Part shown: piece after piece, positions 13,101 to 22,718 of the stretch
Layout: each line of letters starts with the position of its first letter
How positions within the stretch are numbered: the stretch's first letter is position 1
From: Dipylidium caninum
Lineage: Eukaryota > Platyhelminthes > Cestoda > Cyclophyllidea > Dipylidiidae
Length of the DNA: 64,000 nucleotides
Direction of reading: 5' to 3'
NCBI GenBank assembly: GCA_017562135.1
Contig: QEYB01000466.1
Location: 496,001 to 560,000, forward strand
Position numbers and translations under genes: made by a program
The notes under the pieces: model-generated
Seen by the model: only the letters and a program-made list of their open reading frames with translations
The model's database searches: none
What the model was told of the DNA's origin: nothing

Positions 13101-16100
13101 TTTTTGTATAATACGAAAAGTAAATGAGTTACAAAATAAGGCATTTGCATTTAAACAAAGAAATATTACGGTGATTGCGCTTCTCAGTCTCATTTTCTTG
13201 GGTGATGACGCGCTTGCGCCACGCCTCCTGACTAACGAAAAGGTCGTTGCGGATCTGGTTGACGCTTTTCAATGGTGTGGCTTCATTCTCCGTACGGGCC
13301 TGACTGCGTCTCTTCCACTGTTCGCTGTTCTCCTGAATTTGTGCAATTCTAGTTAAGCAGGAATAGCATTGTTACAATTCCAAATTCCACAAATCATGAT
13401 GGAAATAATGGGCAAATTTCTGCAAGTTTGAAGTAGAGGTGACCACGTAGAGAACAATAATGCCGTGTCAACAGGGCAAACTCCGGGTTCGAGATGAACA
13501 GGTAGTCAAAAATAGCATTATTACGCTTTCAAATGGGATGCTTCTCCTACTTAGCGGGCAGTTCATGAGAACCATTCTTAAAACGCACATAAGTGACCGC
13601 TTTCATAGACATCACTCCAAATTACTGAAAAACATCACTAACGAGGCACAAAACTAACAATGATCACTTCAATGAGCGTGGCACAGTTCTGCTCAAATAA
13701 ATTTCCTTTTACATATTGAATGGTCGGCACTACATTGAAATTTAATAGGACTGTGTTCTCGGGCGATATTTTTTAACTCCGGCGTCGATGATGTCCCTGT
13801 GCCTGATGAAATACTACTGTAGAGTTAGGGTTGAGGTTAGCAATTATGTGCCTAGAGTGCGTAACAGCGTGAGCGCTCGAGGCTTTATCCGTTTTAATAT
13901 GGGTTAGAATAAGACAAGAGAAGCGAGAACTGAGAGCAGACATAAAGATACAAATTCTCTTCGAAAACGCCCAAACAATACAACGAAAATATACAGAGAT
14001 AAAAAGGTATAAGTTAGGAATGCCAAGAAAAAATAAATTCGATTACACCAGCAGATTTAGGAATACAACTGGCCTTTGAGATATTGACATTATCGCTGTT
14101 TCTTCCCCTTCTTCAGTTTCGACTACGTCCACACAGGATTTCGATTTGATAAGGGGCGGCGGTGATTCCAACTGTTCGGAAAAAGTTTGACAATTCTGGT
14201 GACTACGTCGCCATGCCGGATCGGCGAGACTGAAGAGAAGTATGGGTTCAAGGTGAAAAACACCTGCCTAGGATTGGTTCACTATTGAGCGAATTAAAAC
14301 CAGGCGCGTGCTACTGCGTCCTGCAGCGCCAATACACTTCGTGTGTGAGCTTCTATTGATTGGTCACGTGAGGAATTTACATTACGCATACAAATGCATA
14401 ACCACCTACGCAGCCGATTGGACAAACTACTACGCCAATTATAAAACGGCCTTGGTATAGTAGCCAGTAGCTTCAAGGATTTTGTATGATTATGGTTTGC
14501 AATTTTCTGAATTCCAACATGAGTAACGAATTCAAATTTTATGTGTAGCCAAACGCACCTGCGCATAAAGCACGCCACAGATATACGAACGTGAATCTTA
14601 TTATCTCTTTCAGGTACAAATCAACAGTGGTGGAAATAGTCGGCCAGAGACATATTTTTACGTAGTCGCCCTATTTAAATTAGACGCAAAATGAAAGATT
14701 TGCCCGAATCCAAAACTATTCACAAATGTACTAGCAATTAATTACGGTGGGATTATCACTTTCCCAAAGCACGACTTTTTGAGCACTCCGATTTCGAGAA
14801 CTGTGCGAATCTAGCCGTAGATGAAAAAATTGTGACCTCTTTGGTGCACAATCAATTTATTTCCCGAAGTTCAACTTTAACCTAGCTCATTAGAATGCCT
14901 CTTCTTTTCATACTCTCTTTCCATGCTCGAAGTATTGTGTGGCACATTCCCTTTGTAATAAATTGTAGCAAGAGACTCAAACTAGTTAGAACTCGAAAAA
15001 ACATGTGGAAAGCAACTATTCACACATCTTTTCCTCAAGTCCTTACTAATTCTAACATCATTTGAGATATGGTGAAAGTAATAATGGTCAGAAGAATTGT
15101 CTCAGCTTGGCTAACAGGTACTGGAAAACTCTATTGCGGGGTTTGCCACCGATCTAGGTCCTTTTTTCCCGCTGTGTTAACAAATTATTTTTAATAAAGT
15201 GGTCATTCATGATTAGTTGTTGAGATGGCAGCACGTATCCGATTGCGCACCTCTCACCACTTCTCATAAATATCCTGTTTTTGGGGACAAAGTGTGAGAC
15301 ATTTCGGATGACGAAGATTTGAGAAATACCTCTACGTACCGAGACTTGATTCTGCGGCGTACAGCTGGATTGGATGGAAGACGCGTGAAGTTATCTTCTT
15401 CAACCACTTTTGCATTCCTACCCTCAAGTATCTTAAGTCTTTCCCGCCACGGAGAGACGTCTTTCTTCCTCTTCCTCCTTCGAATCTAAATTCATCGGTA
15501 AGATATGCTATAATGAGTGTAATGTAACTTCTCCCAGAACAGATCTCCCCATTTTCTGAATTTCTCCTCCGTTCTCGCAGCCAATCATATTCTTGCCGTG
15601 AACTGGCCAATGGGAGAAGAGATGGGATCCCCTTGATCCACCTGTAATTTTTGGGGGCGGATAATGCAATCTAATGATAATCTTTTCATTTACAAACTGG
15701 AAATTAATGCCTAACCTAAAGAGTGTTTGTGATGGTGCCATCTATCATCCAAATTACGTAACAGTCATTGCACTAACAGGAATTCAAGCCGATTAGTGTC
15801 CAAAAAATTCTCTTCAAGGTTACGTGGCAAACGGAATATATTGGCTTATCCTCATAAAACCACAAATGAGAATTTCCCTTCCATTTTTGACTAGGAGAAT
15901 CGGTTTTTACCACTCAGTTTTTCTCCAGTTGTGATAGAACGTAAGACTTTGCGGTGGACAAAATGCGGGGAAAAATAAGATAGTTCGGTTGTCAAGACAT
16001 CACTTCCTCTATCCCACTTCGGATACTAATTATTTATTTACTATCTTCAGACAACAGTTGTATAGACTGAAATGGTATTTGTCTGAGAGTTGTGAAGCGT

Positions 16101-19100
16101 GTGGAAGGCATTTTGCGTCAGTCCTGCTTAGATGGACATCATATGTTCCACCACAATGACCAAAAAACGTAATTTACGCCTTAGTGAAGTCCGCTGTAGA
16201 CACAAGCAACTTCACATTCTTATTGTCCTTACATTGGTGAAAGAAACTCCACTTCTGGCGAAGTTGATAGGCCTCGATCTAAAAACAGGACTGCACACGA
16301 GTTAACGCGGCTGCACAAAACTGGGGTGTGTTCTTTTTTAAGTCCACTGTTAACAAAAACACTTCGGAAAAAGAAGGTCTTTCCAATGGCATCGTGTCGA
16401 GGTAAACCGTCTCTCCACCGGTAAGGCTAATGACATTTTGGAAAAAGGGTGTAGAGGCAGAAGGGCAGCGTTCTCCCCTTACACTCGAGTCCGTAAAACC
16501 ATGAAGTCCGCTTCAAATTGGGCGGTGTTTGTGTCCCTCTTTGCCACCCTCCCCTTTCTGCTTCCTCAGGTTATGTGAAAGTGAAACAGAACAACGGGGA
16601 TTGTAACACACGAGTGTTATTTTTCATTACACAGAGAAAAAATATATATTTCGACGCAAATGATGGCAATCTACAAGGTACAAGGGTGTTAATGCTGGAG
16701 GTGGCGGTGGAGGTGTGGAGTTAAGACGATTGGTAGAAAAGCAAGCCACTTGTAGATGAAATACGCGTTCCTAAAGCGGACTGAACGTGGAGTTTGGGTT
16801 GGGTTGGAGGGGGTCCCCTCTAGAAGATCCTTACCTCACCCTTCTTAGAGGGCGTCTGGGCGTAGACGAGTTCAGAAAATTCGCTAATCACACTTGCTGT
16901 CGGACTTGAAAGGCACGATCCAATCTCCACCTCCTCCTCCTTAACGCTCCCCACTGGCGAGTCTAGAACGCACCAAAATCATACAAGAGGTTGGTGGCGT
17001 CAAAAGAAAGAGGGAAAGAGAAGAAATCGCCAATACAATGAGAAGGAAGGGGAGATGGGCCATCTGACCTGGTGGAATCGCCCCACCACTCTCCAAGATG
17101 CACTGATTCACACGCGCGATATCATCGAGGGTAACCGGCTGGGTCTTGCGACGCTGTATGGATGTCCGATCGAGTTTGACGGGTCTGCCACCGCCCGATC
17201 GTCGCAGGAACAGATTGCTCTTATCCTTCACCGAAAGTCTATCACAAGAAGAAAGCCAAAGTATTGGACAATGGCCTCTACCCGTCCCTTGGGCATAACG
17301 AATCCTGCCACCTTTTTATCCCTACGTTTAGTGAGATACAGTTGTGTGTAGAGGCAATTGCCGTTTCTGACCTCTGTTTGCCAAACGACAAGGACTTCAC
17401 CTAATAAATGACAGGCTTTTGTTTATCCGTCGTCAGTAATTTCGGTCAGGCTGAAACGGATTTTGAGGTGTGGAGGAGAACTGGTGGAAAAGGAGTTTCC
17501 CAAATAAGTGACTCCGTCGCCTATTCATTAAACTGGAGACACTGAAACCGCGTGGCACGACAAGGAGGAAGAGGAGTAGGACGTGCTTACTTGGTCAGTG
17601 TGTCGCCGTAAATGACTGGAGGTGATAGTGCACCTGTGACAGGCATTCGTTGACAGGGAGACCTACTACTAATTAACTTGAGAGTAGACTTCGGTTTCGC
17701 TGGGATGGAGAAGGACTGTTCCCTGATCCTCCGGTTGCGCTCCTCCTCAAACTCCATATTCAACTTCCTCTTTGCTGCCTCATTCTCCTCCACCACTTGA
17801 CCACTATTGAAGGCTCGGACACGCTCCTCCACAGGCACCAATTCCTCTCCACACGCTATCAAATCCCGATCCACGAAACCACTCTTACTCCGACCCATCT
17901 CTTCGAGGCTTCGCTCCAATTGCCACATTCTCGCTCGGTCGATCACTGACATTACACTGCTGTCTCCTGTCACTGTGGGAATGACCCGAAGGTTCTCACT
18001 CTCCGGCATACTCTTCGACTTCATCTCTCCACTTGTCAGTTTGCGACGATTAACTTTCGGCGGTGACATCTTGAGTTTCTCCACGTACTCTCGCAGGGGA
18101 TTGTTTTGTTGCGGATTTGGTGTAACTTCTCGTGACTCTGTGAAGGTCAGGTGATGTTGTTGCTGTTGCGGTTGATGGAGCGGTTTTTGATGTGTTGGTT
18201 GCAGGAAGGTTGGAGTAGCCAATTTTTGCGGTTCTCTCAGCGGTATCTTATGCGCCTCATGGGATTGGTAAAGTTGAGGACTGGCCTGTTTAAAAATAGT
18301 CTGAACACTCCTCGGCGGCGAACGAGAGCAGGAACAGCTTGTGGTAGGGTCCGACTCTCTGTTGAGACCACGAGAGGCTCCGAAAGGGGTTTAGGAGTTG
18401 ATTCTCGAGGCGTTTTTCCCGGCTTAGCTATATCCAAGGAGGCTGTTGCGGAGTCTTGGGGATTAGAACCTACAACTCCGGTTACAGACGAATCCGCTAA
18501 GATGGTTCCCGCCATCGGCGTAGACGGTGTAAACGAAGGTCCTTGCCAAGCCTGAAACCGCGTTTGTTGTTGGTGATGCTGTGGTATCGGAGGTTCTTGC
18601 ACTTGTTGTGCCGGTTGATGCTGCATGGTTGCAGGTTGAAAAAACACCGGAGGTTGTTGTTGCTGAGGCTGCATAACTGCCAGCTGCTGTTCCTGTTGTG
18701 GATGGGGAATCGGTGTGTGTCGAGGATACATTTGAGACTGTAAAGGTGGTTGTGCCACCGCAAAGGGGACAAAAGGAGCAGGCGCGGACGGAAATTGCGG
18801 TAGGACGTAGGGCTGTTGCAAAGGTTGAATTATAAAAGTTCGACCGCCCAAATCCCCGCTGAGCAGAGCCTGGAGAGCCGACGGGTCCTGCGCGATAACT
18901 GCAAAAGCTGGTTGGTTTGGCTGTTGCATTTGCATAGGCTGTTGAAAAGGCGATGTCGAATAGACTAGAGGTTGTTGAATTACCGGTGTTGTGGTAGCCG
19001 GGACGGAGTGAGGATTAGGCACAGACGCCACAGGAGTTGTCGATCGTTGCTGTCCAGAAACACCATTTTGTGGGGAGGACGAAGTGGACTGGAAGAATGG

Positions 19101-22100
19101 TGACTGGGTCGGAATTGGTTGTGCCTCTAGGGGAACTGAAATAGCGAGGTTTAGGTAAGGAAATCACAGGGAGAATTACTTAAATTGAGTGCAAATAGAC
19201 ATATATACAAACGCTAGTATCGAAATGGGAGGGGCGGCTACTCTACCAATGCCAACGGTGCTAACACCCTCCCTAGGCTAAAAGATGTGACAAATTCGCG
19301 CTCTATTAAGGTCTGCTAATTTGCTTTGCTGGATGTCTCCGCTTAACTAAGGCATGCGTGCTAAAATCAGGACTCTTTGGGATGGAGTCAGAAACTCTCC
19401 TCATCTGGCCTGTGTTTAATAATGCACGCATCCCCATGCGTGGGAGATCGCCTCAGAGCTTGCCAAACGTGAAGAGCATTACATCTCGGCAAGAGAGGGA
19501 ATGACTAGTGTTGGTTACCAGTTGGACAAATAATTACATCGTCACGACTAGTCGAGTCCGTGAAGAGAAAGTGGATATTTTAGGTTCGTTGAGGGAAAGG
19601 AATTCACCGAGATTTCTCAGCACCCATCCGTAGGTGCGTGTGTATCTGCGTGTGTAGATGGAAGTATATTTTGTCTGAACCTTTTTATAAACATAACAGG
19701 AGATTTGGTCCTTTCAACCCAAAAGCTCTGTTTTAAATCGTGACTGGCCAACGTCAAGGTCACCGTCGGCTTACGTGATTGGGTAATCGATATGCATGCA
19801 GGCAATGTACGTGACAATGTGTTTGTACATCCGTGGGGCATCCTGTCCTCATGTCTACCAACCCCTTTTATGTGTCTTCTGCACACCACAAATATATGTG
19901 ACATGATGCTGATGATGGTCATGTGATTATGGTTTATCCGAAAATACTGGCGACGGCGGGACCTTTCACGAGGTGATTCTCCTTATCTCTCGGTAGCCTA
20001 TGGGCTGAGACGCTGAAGATGTTATAACGTCTGCGTCACAAGTCAAAATGCGTTTTTTGTACCACGGTACTTGCGTAGTGGATGAGGCGAGATGAGAGTG
20101 AGAGGACACCTGGAGGAGGACGAGGATTTTGCACTTCCCTCACATTTTGTAGGCTCGCGATGACCCTCCACAAACGCCGGCTTCAAGAATAACTAGCGGG
20201 ACTGTGGAAGGAGATAGGGCGTTTACTTGGGCTCGAAAAATGTGGTCAGACGTTAAATCCCCAAATCCTTCGAGATTGAGAGTGGTAAATTTTCATTATA
20301 GTCAAAAACTACCCTGCCAATGTGTCTTGTGTGGCATAAACAGTTAAAAGCGAGCACTTTCCATTCACTTAAGCTCTGCTTAGCGCGTCACAAAATCTTA
20401 GGCGGGAGTTACTATTACTATTCAGTAGTAAGTTTACAAACGCCGAAATTTCAGGTTTTTAAATAGGGCAAAGTGGACTGGTCCCCTCTAACTAGGTTAA
20501 TTATAACCTCAAAACGCCTCAGGCTGTTGGGCGGACACAGGCGCGATTGTATAATTCAGTTTCTTCTAATACGACCCAAATTATCTCATCATGCTCATTT
20601 TGTGGTACAAAAGAAAGCGACGTCCATAACAAGTCGAAAACAAGAGGTTTATATGGCTCAAACCGGAGAATTTGGGTAGTAAAGAAGTTAAAGGATAGAA
20701 ATTGCATAGTATATGTGTGGAAATACAGTTCTACTATTTCCTCCTTTCAAGTGAAATTAAATTGACTAATCTGGAGGCTACTTCGAGGAAGAATACAAAG
20801 CATCTCCTAGGCGACAGGTAAAGATGATTGCCTTCTGGTCTCCGGAAAAGCCTGATGATAGTGAATGATTATAATGACAATCTTCGCAATCTTCTTCTCC
20901 TCACACCGTAACCATCACGCTGCTCATCACACTTTCTGGCATCAAGACCTCAAAGGTGGGAAAAGAAGCGCGAACTGAGCGATAGGCCCTTACTTTACTC
21001 AATCTCAATCACAAATGTCACACAAAGGTTAAAAATAAACGAGAGCGAAAAAAAACCTCCTTTAAGAGGGGCTGCATACCCATTTTAAGGAGTGTTTCCC
21101 GCTTTTTGCAAATCTTTTCGCCTTTCTACACTCATTCATGGACTTCTCCAACTCGTATTTCCAAGGGGATTACGTCAACTGAATCCTTTGTAATGCATAA
21201 AATTAACCGGAAATAGAATGGCGCTAGAATGGTAGCAATCGACTGTGCAGTGCTTCATTCTTTTGGCTCCCCTGTTCTCTCACATCTCACAGGTTCATTT
21301 CTTAGCCTCTCTGGTCTGCCTTGTGGCCTCACGACGGAGGTGAGACTTCGAACCCCGCATCAGGCACTTAACCACACCCACAAGCGTGAAAGGGCCAAGG
21401 ACACGGATGAAATCCATCTCCGCGACTGAAGTGGAGGGACTGGAGGTGGTTCGGTGATCACCAAGGCCACGAGCTACAAAAAATTCCATCTTTCTACCCG
21501 GAATGCCTTGAGTTCTTCACATGGTCTTCACAGTTGTCGTCAAGGATTAATTACTACTCTAAATGCGACTCCACTGTGAAATCAGCGAGCCACATGGGAG
21601 CGAAAGCCACGAGGCCTACGTGAGATCTGACTGTGTGGTGCTATCAAACGAGGGATTTTACTACGTCGGTATTAGTTTGGGAGGCGCCAGTCCATATGTG
21701 GCTGACTTATGGGATCCTCAAGTCCTCCACGAAGAGGGTAAGTGGCGCAGATATGTTTTTTCTTCCCCGCGATGGGAAGGCGAGGAGGGAAAGCTGGGAC
21801 CCGGGAAACGTGTGCATATGTTTGTTAACCCCAAAATCCGGACTTGGCAGAGGAAGTGGGTCTTTTCGGACGGTCGTTGGAAAATAGGAAACACCAATGA
21901 CGATCTAATTCGCGCACTTCTAACGCGGTGGCTCCAGTCTCTCACCTAGCCAGACCTCCGCGAAATCTCGGAAATTGGTGGATTTTCGAAAAAAGCGAAG
22001 AGGAAGTCAGTTGTAACGATTTGAGATTTCGACAGAGTTGTGGAAGATTTTGCCAAAACAACAACAAAATGGGGGAAAGGCTGTTGGGAGCAAACGGAAG

Positions 22101-22718
22101 CCTGCAGTGGCACAAAGTTTACGTTTCATTTGAACAATGATTCTAATGCCTCCACCTTAGTAAAGTAGGATGTTTAACGTGCCATATCAGATAAGAAACT
22201 TTAATCCACTGCTTACCAGGACTAACTTCCACAGTGTGAGCCGCTGGAGATGCAAATCGAACTCTCGAACTAGTCGCAGTCTTCGATGCAATTGTAGCCA
22301 CCGGTGTCGCCGTAGTCACAACAGTTGTATTTCCAACTGGCTTAGTGGAGGACTGGTCGCTAAGATCGCGTTCGAGAGGACTCCTCCGAGGAATGAAGAC
22401 ACTGCCTGGTCTGGTCTGTTTGACCACAGTCTGCGCCCTCTGTTGCGTCGGTGAGGCCAGAATATCCGCACTGAAACGCGATGCAATAGCAGGCGTCTCG
22501 GCTCTCACTAACTCCGCCGGTCCGTAGGTCTGAAATGTTGGCTGCGTCGATGGAGGTTTCGCCAACGGCAACTTTATCGCCTGCTCCGTGGGTGTGTCCA
22601 CGCTACCCTGCCTGTTGAGAGGCGCCTTCTTCGTGAAGGCTATGCCAAATGACGGCGGGGTGAAGTCTTGATTTGGCACTGTCATGGCACGAGCCATTCG
22701 ATTTCTGAAGTGCGTCAT
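944..22718 (-). CDS. SVIL: Supervillin homologue, 22 coding exons, 3' end beyond window
   Basis: Supervillin is a membrane-associated member of the villin/gelsolin superfamily; in vertebrates it ties F-actin and myosin II to the plasma membrane. The spliced exons total 5,278 nt (about 1,759 codons plus 1 nt), and every junction agrees in phase. Residues 1-670 are Gln/Pro/Thr/Ser-rich and probably disordered, unlike the vertebrate N-terminus. Residues 670-770 hold the block with TQPVTL. Residues 780-870 hold several Trp-basic motifs. Residues 1000-1110 hold NPVRRL and [10 protein letters not shown]. From 1105 the gelsolin-like repeats run with landmarks [73 protein letters not shown] and DLYAAEQPG, all in vertebrate order. 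The last repeat and the headpiece are not in the window. The family assignment is firm; some N-terminal boundaries are less so. Confidence 0.93.
1942..2084 (-). CDS. SVIL: Supervillin exon 21
   Basis: The acceptor is CACGTTAG|C (phase 2) and the donor CGACGGG|GTGAGT (phase 1). [19 protein letters not shown] matches vertebrate CPLEAGLHSSSKVTIHECD. A competing acceptor at 2072-2073 would put the exon out of frame. Confidence 0.88.
2188..2405 (-). CDS. SVIL: Supervillin exon 20
   Basis: The acceptor is TTTCCTACAG|AAA (phase 0) and the donor GAGCAGAG|GTGATG (phase 2). It contains [27 protein letters not shown] and [11 protein letters not shown], matching the vertebrate YCVRGEVPVEGNLLEV and IYLWHG repeat. 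Confidence 0.92.
2758..2847 (-). CDS. SVIL: Supervillin exon 19
   Basis: A 30-codon exon with acceptor CCGCCTTTTAG|ATA (phase 0) and donor TCCCAG|GTGACA (phase 0). [18 protein letters not shown] matches vertebrate QVLQGKEPPCFLQCFQG. Confidence 0.93.
3017..3860 (+). pseudogene. PRC1/Ase1/MAP65-like gene relic, antisense in supervillin intron 18
   Basis: PRC1-family proteins bundle antiparallel microtubules in the central spindle at cytokinesis. The first frame (3017-3319) contains [26 protein letters not shown] and [11 protein letters not shown]. It matches PRC1's stretch from QELCEILC through FRQHVTTLRETK to IILCMEAL. The second frame (from about 3322) contains [46 protein letters not shown] and [14 protein letters not shown]. 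These match PRC1 LWDRLQI, VDRLEELKMQNMKKVIEA and QYWDQCFYSQEQRQ. The copy is uninterrupted by introns but broken by a frame change at about 3313-3322 and an in-frame TAA at 3667. Similarity fades after about 3860, and no poly(A) tract marks its end. It is most likely a decayed partial retrocopy. The family call is good; the origin by retroposition is inferred. Confidence 0.8.
3980..4152 (-). CDS. SVIL: Supervillin exon 18
   Basis: The acceptor is TTCTTCACCAG|GC (phase 1) and the donor CCACAG|GTCTGT (phase 0). It encodes [10 protein letters not shown], then [17 protein letters not shown] and [14 protein letters not shown]. These match vertebrate GSRQKGEHS, CVYFFWQGRHSTVSEKG and [14 protein letters not shown] almost position by position. 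Confidence 0.96.
4438..4759 (-). CDS. SVIL: Supervillin exon 17
   Basis: The acceptor is CTCCGCATAG|ACC (phase 0) and the donor TATAACG|GTATGT (phase 1). Landmarks are [39 protein letters not shown], as in vertebrate VGRGYG, VDVWHILEF and IGQFHEGDAYVVKWKFMV. Confidence 0.94.
5540..5694 (-). CDS. SVIL: Supervillin exon 16
   Basis: The acceptor is TTGTCATTTAG|CC (phase 1) and the donor ACAAAG|GTGAGC (phase 0). [19 protein letters not shown] followed by LFKEKFIDW matches the vertebrate GRPDWAIFGRL to FKEKFLDW block. Confidence 0.95.
6416..6572 (-). CDS. SVIL: Supervillin exon 15
   Basis: The acceptor is ATCACTCAG|GCC (phase 0) and the donor AGACG|GTAAAG (phase 1). It contains [14 protein letters not shown] and CQVNPLNP, the supervillin signatures for this gelsolin-like repeat. 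Confidence 0.96.
6642..6787 (-). CDS. SVIL: Supervillin exon 14
   Basis: The acceptor is TTTATTTAG|CT (phase 1) and the donor ACAAAG|GTAATC (phase 0). It encodes [14 protein letters not shown] and [13 protein letters not shown], matching the vertebrate segment from DPKEDELYEAAI to YWGKIPKCSLL. It does not stand out as an open frame and was recovered from splice signals and homology. Confidence 0.92.
6855..7172 (-). CDS. SVIL: Supervillin exon 13
   Basis: The acceptor is GCTATCACAG|GA (phase 1) and the donor GCATCCG|GTAAGT (phase 1). Landmarks are [19 protein letters not shown] and [13 protein letters not shown], nearly identical in pattern to vertebrate supervillin's first gelsolin-like repeat. 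Confidence 0.96.
7173..7247 (-). other. 75-nt supervillin intron, open in frame
   Basis: Donor GGTATCTTTT and acceptor GCTATCACAG flank 75 nt with no stop codon in the coding frame. Splicing restores the family-conserved IKGRRQVQ. Retention would insert 25 residues. Confidence 0.85.
7248..7427 (-). CDS. SVIL: Supervillin exon 12, start of gelsolin-like region
   Basis: The acceptor is GTCATTTCAG|AT (phase 1) and the donor ATAAAGG|GTATCT (phase 1). It contains [14 protein letters not shown] and [14 protein letters not shown], matching vertebrate LAGLASKENFSNV and VPYKRLMLLQIKG. The following 75-nt intron is open in frame; see findings. Confidence 0.94.
7428..10258 (-). other. Supervillin intron 11 (2.8 kb)
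   Basis: The intron joins phase-1 exons 11 and 12 to give [12 protein letters not shown]. No gene or clear mobile element is visible inside on either strand. Confidence 0.6.
10259..10488 (-). CDS. SVIL: Supervillin exon 11
   Basis: The acceptor is GCTTCTGTAG|T (phase 2) and the donor CGTCCG|GTAGGT (phase 1). [19 protein letters not shown] corresponds to the vertebrate block KNPLKMLAAREDLLQEYTE. Confidence 0.88.
10880..11016 (-). CDS. SVIL: Supervillin exon 10
   Basis: The acceptor is CTCTTTTAG|ACA (phase 0) and the donor CTTGG|GTATGT (phase 2). It includes [15 protein letters not shown], which lines up with the vertebrate segment containing DDETFAKFYRSVD. Confidence 0.87.
11950..12017 (-). 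CDS. SVIL: Supervillin exon 9
   Basis: A short 68-nt exon with acceptor CCCACTAG|AG (phase 1) and donor AAAACG|GTACGT (phase 0). It encodes [19 protein letters not shown]. It was too short for an open-frame scan and was recovered from splice sites and phase. Confidence 0.75.
12113..12202 (-). CDS. SVIL: Supervillin exon 8
   Basis: The acceptor is TTTCCCAG|GT (phase 1) and the donor GAAGTTG|GTAAAT (phase 1). The peptide includes [11 protein letters not shown] and [13 protein letters not shown]. It was chosen because it is open in the only phase compatible with both neighbours. Confidence 0.78.
13170..13348 (-). CDS. SVIL: Supervillin exon 7, two Trp-basic motifs
   Basis: The acceptor is CTTAACTAG|A (phase 2) and the donor AATCACC|GTAATA (phase 1). 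Two similar modules, [13 protein letters not shown] and [13 protein letters not shown], lie about 30 residues apart. They match the vertebrate pair around EEDWRNRLSR and REEAWKTRGRG. Confidence 0.87.
13349..15339 (-). other. Supervillin intron 6 (2.0 kb)
   Basis: AT-rich sequence between exons 6 and 7. I see only short random-looking frames and no repeat or RNA gene. Confidence 0.55.
15340..15485 (-). CDS. SVIL: Supervillin exon 6
   Basis: The acceptor is GATGAATTTAG|ATT (phase 0) and the donor AAGTCTCG|GTACGT (phase 2). The peptide is strongly basic and contains [14 protein letters not shown], one of the Trp-basic motifs of the central region. A second frame is open across much of the exon, but only this one keeps phase with exons 5 and 7. 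Confidence 0.8.
16835..16962 (-). CDS. SVIL: Supervillin exon 5
   Basis: The acceptor is TTCTAG|AC (phase 1) and the donor GGTGAG|GTAAGG (phase 0). The peptide is acidic and Ser-rich, beginning [12 protein letters not shown] and ending TPSKKGE. It fits both neighbours in phase but has no strong match of its own. Confidence 0.78.
17069..17238 (-). CDS. SVIL: Supervillin exon 4
   Basis: The acceptor is CTTGTGATAG|A (phase 2) and the donor CCACCAG|GTCAGA (phase 1). The peptide contains [10 protein letters not shown] and [12 protein letters not shown], matching the vertebrate supervillin segment with LSLAEKLALF and YQTQPVTLGEV. Confidence 0.88.
17591..18285 (-). CDS. SVIL: Supervillin exon 3
   Basis: This reading frame of about 230 codons begins after TTTAAACAG. 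It opens Gln/Pro-rich and becomes charged and probably helical in its second half (for example [17 protein letters not shown]). It ends at the donor CCAA|GTAAGC in phase 2. Joining directly to exon 4 gives [15 protein letters not shown], which resembles the vertebrate STLSLAEKLALF stretch. Confidence 0.82.
18324..19135 (-). CDS. SVIL: Supervillin exon 2, Gln/Pro-rich
   Basis: The acceptor is CTATTTCAG|TT, and the exon carries 270 in-frame codons rich in Gln and Pro with repeated QQP and QQQ runs. It is probably a disordered linker. The frame stops at about 18240, while the next coding frame is shifted. I therefore place a very short intron at 18286-18323 (38 nt, donor GTTCGC, acceptor TTTAAACAG). 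The donor is weak, so this exon's 3' end is uncertain by several tens of bases. Confidence 0.7.
19136..22216 (-). other. Supervillin intron 1 (3.1 kb)
   Basis: The intron separates the first two coding exons. It contains an unexplained plus-strand open frame at 21563-21949, listed separately. Nothing else is recognised. Confidence 0.6.
21563..21949 (+). other. Unidentified 128-codon open frame inside supervillin intron 1
   Basis: The frame is rich in Trp, Tyr, Gly, Arg and Lys (for example [18 protein letters not shown] and [16 protein letters not shown]) and more protein-like than neighbouring frames. A second plus frame and a minus frame are also open across much of it, so coding is unproven. 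I recognise no family. It could be a nested gene, a piece of a repeat, or chance. Confidence 0.25.
22217..22718 (-). CDS. SVIL: Supervillin exon 1 (first coding exon)
   Basis: The ATG at 22718 is the chosen start. An in-frame TAA lies three codons upstream with no acceptor AG between them. The protein begins [19 protein letters not shown] and continues as a Thr/Ser/Pro/Ala-rich sequence of about 167 residues. The exon ends in a CCTG|GTAAGC donor, phase 1, which joins the TT-initiated exon 2. It has no clear match to the vertebrate N-terminus; assignment rests on frame continuity and position. An upstream non-coding exon or a trans-spliced leader is possible but not seen. Confidence 0.75.

Noticed and set aside
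15332..15610. Longer minus frame of 92 codons overlapping exon 6
   Set aside because: It is out of phase with exon 7; the basic frame with [12 protein letters not shown] fits both neighbours.
17282..17400. Candidate extra supervillin exon with two open frames between ATTAG|GTGAAG and a GTAGAG donor
   Set aside because: Exon 3 ends in phase 2 and exon 4 begins in phase 2, so they join directly. A 119-nt exon between them would break the frame.
18151..18743. Plus-strand frames opposite the Gln/Pro-rich exons
   Set aside because: Leu/Arg-rich shadows of the Gln/Pro codons on the minus strand.
21320..21375. TTCGAACCCC motif suggesting a tRNA or tRNA-derived SINE
   Set aside because: No matching A box, anticodon arm or acceptor stem could be drawn; the stem around the motif does not pair.
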